A stretch of DNA of 64,000 bases. Origin: Burkholderiaceae bacterium (GTDB taxonomy: Bacteria > Pseudomonadota > Gammaproteobacteria > Burkholderiales > Burkholderiaceae_E). The translations under genes were made by a program, and so were the position numbers. Location: assembly GCA_024235875.1 (NCBI GenBank), contig JACKLP010000006.1, positions 124,001 to 188,000 on the forward strand. Direction: 5' to 3'. Below are positions 61,254 to 64,000 of this stretch, in pieces; the stretch's first letter is position 1, and each line of letters opens with the position of its first letter. The notes under the pieces were generated by a model, which worked only from the letters and a program-made list of their open reading frames with translations, was not told where the DNA came from and ran no database searches.

Positions 61254-61407
61254 GGAGAAGAACCTCTGGTTGATGTTGGCCTGCCGCCCCGAGGCGCCAG
61301 CCACTGCGGCTGGACCACCGCCCCGCCCGCCAGAGCGCCCGCGTGCGCATCTGTACACCCACATACAGAGCGGCACGACAAGCGCGCCCAAGGGCAAGGC
61401 GCCCGCC

Positions 61408-61442
61408 CAGGCCTTGACTGCCACCCAAGCCTTGACTGCAAC
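61408..61442. repeat. 17-bp imperfect direct repeat in the rplU leader
   Basis: CAGGCCTTGACTGCCAC (61408-61424) and CAAGCCTTGACTGCAAC (61426-61442) are 15 of 17 identical and start 18 bp apart. The second copy ends 19 bp before the rplU -10 element, in the start of the rplU transcript. Confidence 0.6.
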
Positions 61443-61460
61443 AGGCGCAAGGAACCCGAA

Positions 61461-61489
61461 ATGATAGCATCGCGCAATTTGGCCGACAA
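61461..61489 (-). promoter_or_regulatory. Sigma-70 type promoter of rplU-rpmA
   Basis: On the minus strand, TTGTCG (61489-61484) and TATCAT (61466-61461) are separated by exactly 17 bp. They match 4 of 6 and 5 of 6 consensus positions. Transcription would start near 61454, giving a leader of about 200 bases before rplU. Confidence 0.65.
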
Positions 61490-61618
61490 GCAGGCGAGCC
61501 GCAGTGCCCTGCGCCGGCCGGAGCCAAGGTCCACGGCCCGCGTCCGATGTCGCCGCCCTGGCCCGATTCGTCGATCGGCCCCAGAGCCGGGTGGAACGGA
61601 TAAAATTCGCCGACTCTC

Positions 61619-62602
<984 letters not shown>

Positions 62603-62625
62603 AACGGGGCGCGACGTTCGGGTGT

Positions 62626-62702
62626 CGGGGTGTAGCTTAGCCTGGTAGAGCGCTACGTTCGGGACGTAGAGGCCGGAGGTTCGAATCCTCTCACCCCGAC
62701 CA
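62626..62702 (+). tRNA. tRNA-Pro (anticodon CGG)
   Basis: 77 bases including the encoded CCA. The acceptor stem is CGGGGTG/CACCCCG with discriminator A. The anticodon stem is CTACG/CGTAG around TTCGGGA, so the anticodon is CGG (62660-62662), which reads CCG, a frequent codon in this genome. The T arm has GGTTCGAATCC. It lies 23 bp after ispB. Confidence 0.97.
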
Positions 62703-62722
62703 GATTCTCCCGCGTAATAGCA

Positions 62723-62751
62723 TTGTCGACCGTCTACGTTGTCGACCGTCT
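62723..62751. repeat. 13-bp direct repeat just downstream of tRNA-Pro
   Basis: TTGTCGACCGTCT occurs at 62723-62735 and 62739-62751, with 3 bp between. It is 20 bp past the tRNA. No integrase gene adjoins it, so an attachment site is not supported. Confidence 0.55.
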
Positions 62752-62774
62752 GGCGGTCTGTCCTGCGTGCCGAT

Positions 62775-64000
62775 TCAGCGCACGAAATGTACCCGATCGA
62801 ATTGCTTGCGCCAGGCGGCGACCTCGGCGGCGAGCCTGTGCGGATACTCGCTTCGTAGCGCGGACGCGATCAGGCCGGCCAGTCGCGGCATATCGGCCAC
62901 CGTCATGCCCCAGCGAACGATCTCGGGCGTGCCCAGCCGCAGTCCATTGAGATCCCCATCGACCGGGGGGCGTGGCAGGCCGATGCCACAGGCCAGGAAA
63001 CCGCCCTGGCGCAAGTGCTTCGAGGCCGCCTGGCCGCCGCCGAAGGGCGCTGCCTCGATCGCGAACTGGTGCGAGGCGGTGGCGCCACGCGAACCCCGAT
63101 GGACTGGCAGCCCGGCTTCTTGCAGTGCGGCCGCCAGTGCCTGCGCACAATCCACCATCGCCTGCCCGTAGGCCGCGCCGACGGCCTTCCAGTCCATCAG
63201 CGTGAGCGCCAGCGCCGCGGTCTTGCCGGCGTCGAAATTGGCGGTCATGCCGGGAAAGGCGATCTCGTCGAGGCGCCGGGCCAGCGCGGCGTCTCGCGTC
63301 ACGACGAGCCCTCCGGCCGGTCCGCCGAGGCTCTTGTAGGTACTCATCGTCATGAGGTCGGCGCCTTCGTCGAGCGGGTTGGTCCAGACCCTCGAGGCGA
63401 TCATCCCGCACTGGTGGGCGGCATCGAACATCAGCCGGGCGCCGAACCGATCACAGATCTCGCGCACCGCCCGAACCGGATGCGGATACAGGTTCAGGCT
63501 GCCACCGAGCGTGACCAGGCTCGGCCGCTCGCGTTCGACCAGGTCGGCCAGTGCATCGACATCGACGGTGAAGCCGTCCGGGTCGATCGGGGCGTCCAGG
63601 GTCCGAAGACCATAGAGCCCCGCACAACCGGCCGCATGATGGGTGACGTGGCCGCCGATGGTCGACGGCGGCGCGACGATGGTGTCGCCGGGCTTGGTCA
63701 GCGCCATGAACGCATACAGGTTCGCCAACGCCCCCGAGCCCACCCGGACCTCCGCGAAATCGGCATCGAAGACTTCGGCCGCCAGTTCGGCGGCCAGCAC
63801 CTCGATTTGCTCCATCGCCTCGAGGCCGGTCTCGTACTTGTCGCCCGGATAGCCGAGCGAGGGTCTTGTGCCGAGGCTGCTGGCCAGCAAGGCCTCGGCG
63901 CGCGGGTTCATCACGTTGGTGGCCGGATTCAGGTTGAAGCACTGGCGCGCATGGATGTCCTCGTGCTGCCCGACCAGTTCATGAAGGCGTCGGTCGAGTG
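62775..64000 (-). CDS. Serine hydroxymethyltransferase-like PLP enzyme (5-prime part outside the window)
   Basis: At least 408 residues; the frame is open to the window edge, so the N-terminus is missing. HEDIHARQCFNLNPATNVMNPRAEALL, SLGYPGDKYETG and VRVGSGALANLYAFMAL match the SHMT fold. The PLP lysine is in STYKSLGGPAGG, where canonical GlyA has THKTLRGPRGG. FPGMTANFD replaces the canonical FPGxQGGP. These differences point to an SHMT-like paralogue rather than the housekeeping glyA, perhaps acting on other beta-hydroxy or alpha-methyl amino acids. Confidence 0.82.
   Translation of the reverse strand, partial: LDRRLHELVGQHEDIHARQCFNLNPATNVMNPRAEALLASSLGTRPSLGYPGDKYETGLEAMEQIEVLAAELAAEVFDADFAEVRVGSGALANLYAFMALTKPGDTIVAPPSTIGGHVTHHAAGCAGLYGLRTLDAPIDPDGFTVDVDALADLVERERPSLVTLGGSLNLYPHPVRAVREICDRFGARLMFDAAHQCGMIASRVWTNPLDEGADLMTMSTYKSLGGPAGGLVVTRDAALARRLDEIAFPGMTANFDAGKTAALALTLMDWKAVGAAYGQAMVDCAQALAAALQEAGLPVHRGSRGATASHQFAIEAAPFGGGQAASKHLRQGGFLACGIGLPRPPVDGDLNGLRLGTPEIVRWGMTVADMPRLAGLIASALRSEYPHRLAAEVAAWRKQFDRVHFVR

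Larger units (their letters stand above)
61254..61618. promoter_or_regulatory. 365-bp divergent control region between rplU and ispB
   Basis: No gene is visible. It holds the rplU promoter (listed separately), a leader of about 200 bases before the rplU ATG, and a near-perfect direct repeat at 61408-61442. On the plus side, TAAAAT at 61602-61607 could be the ispB -10, with no good -35; its transcript would have a very short leader. Confidence 0.6.

Noticed and set aside
62626..62775. tRNA-Pro as an integration site, given the 13-bp repeat after it
   Set aside because: No integrase, no duplicated tRNA 3-prime end and no foreign-looking genes lie next to it.

Overview
The window is a strongly GC-rich, gene-dense chromosomal segment. 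It looks like a betaproteobacterium of the Burkholderiales type. The signs are the neighbourhoods nrdA/ampD/pilR/pilS/PP0621/ccsA/ffh, proS/rppH/CNP1-like and ispB/rplU/rpmA/obgE/proB, plus pervasive 4-bp ATGA/GTGA start-stop overlaps. No phage, integrase, transposase, rRNA or CRISPR array was seen. Nothing here identifies the genus.

Layout. (1) 1-15.9 kb is mostly core genes: class Ia ribonucleotide reductase (partial) behind a pair of NrdR-like boxes, AmpD, the PilS/PilR two-component pair, a CcsA-like heme protein, Ffh, a small Met-free cytochrome c translationally coupled to an FAD dehydrogenase, a MASE1-GGDEF-EAL protein, a lytic transglycosylase, ProS, RppH and a CNP1-like lipoprotein. 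(2) 16.0-32.4 kb is an MSHA-like type IV pilus locus. A minus-strand run of 12 genes goes from the MshL secretin to a major-pilin candidate. An ABC-2 permease and a protein of unknown function sit between the prepilin genes, and the matching ABC ATPase and a MshM/ExeA-type ATPase are divergent. (3) 32.4-36.6 kb holds an OmpR-type two-component system, an MFS transporter and a His-rich Spy/CpxP-like protein whose upstream region carries four TTCA repeats exactly 10 bp apart. (4) 36.6-44.3 kb is mixed metabolism and transport: FAH-family hydrolase, Ca/Na antiporter, ABC exporter, an orphan molybdenum hydroxylase large subunit and an aminotransferase. (5) 44.5-46.4 kb is a second GGDEF-EAL protein. 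(6) 46.6-58.0 kb is a catabolic group (threonine aldolase, DapA-like, Ldh2-like, two SDRs, 2-hydroxyacid dehydrogenase, UxaA-like dehydratase, Fe-ADH, lipase-like hydrolase) without transporter or regulator. It is interrupted by an unusual secreted protein with three four-cysteine repeats. (7) 57.9-64 kb returns to core genes: proB, obgE, rpmA, rplU (with a C-terminal helix-hairpin-helix extension), ispB, tRNA-Pro(CGG) and a partial SHMT-like gene.

How it fits together. Relative to the arrangement I know from betaproteobacteria, where proB/obgE/rpmA/rplU/ispB lie close to rppH/proS, regions 2-6 (about 42 kb) look like inserted or rearranged DNA. The pilus locus, the c-di-GMP-type MshE N-terminal domain and the two EAL proteins suggest c-di-GMP control of the pilus. 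The most interesting candidates for undescribed biology are the pilus operon with its built-in ABC transporter, the CxxCPxG-repeat secreted protein, the 10-bp phased TTCA operator, and the Met-free cytochrome c/FAD dehydrogenase pair.
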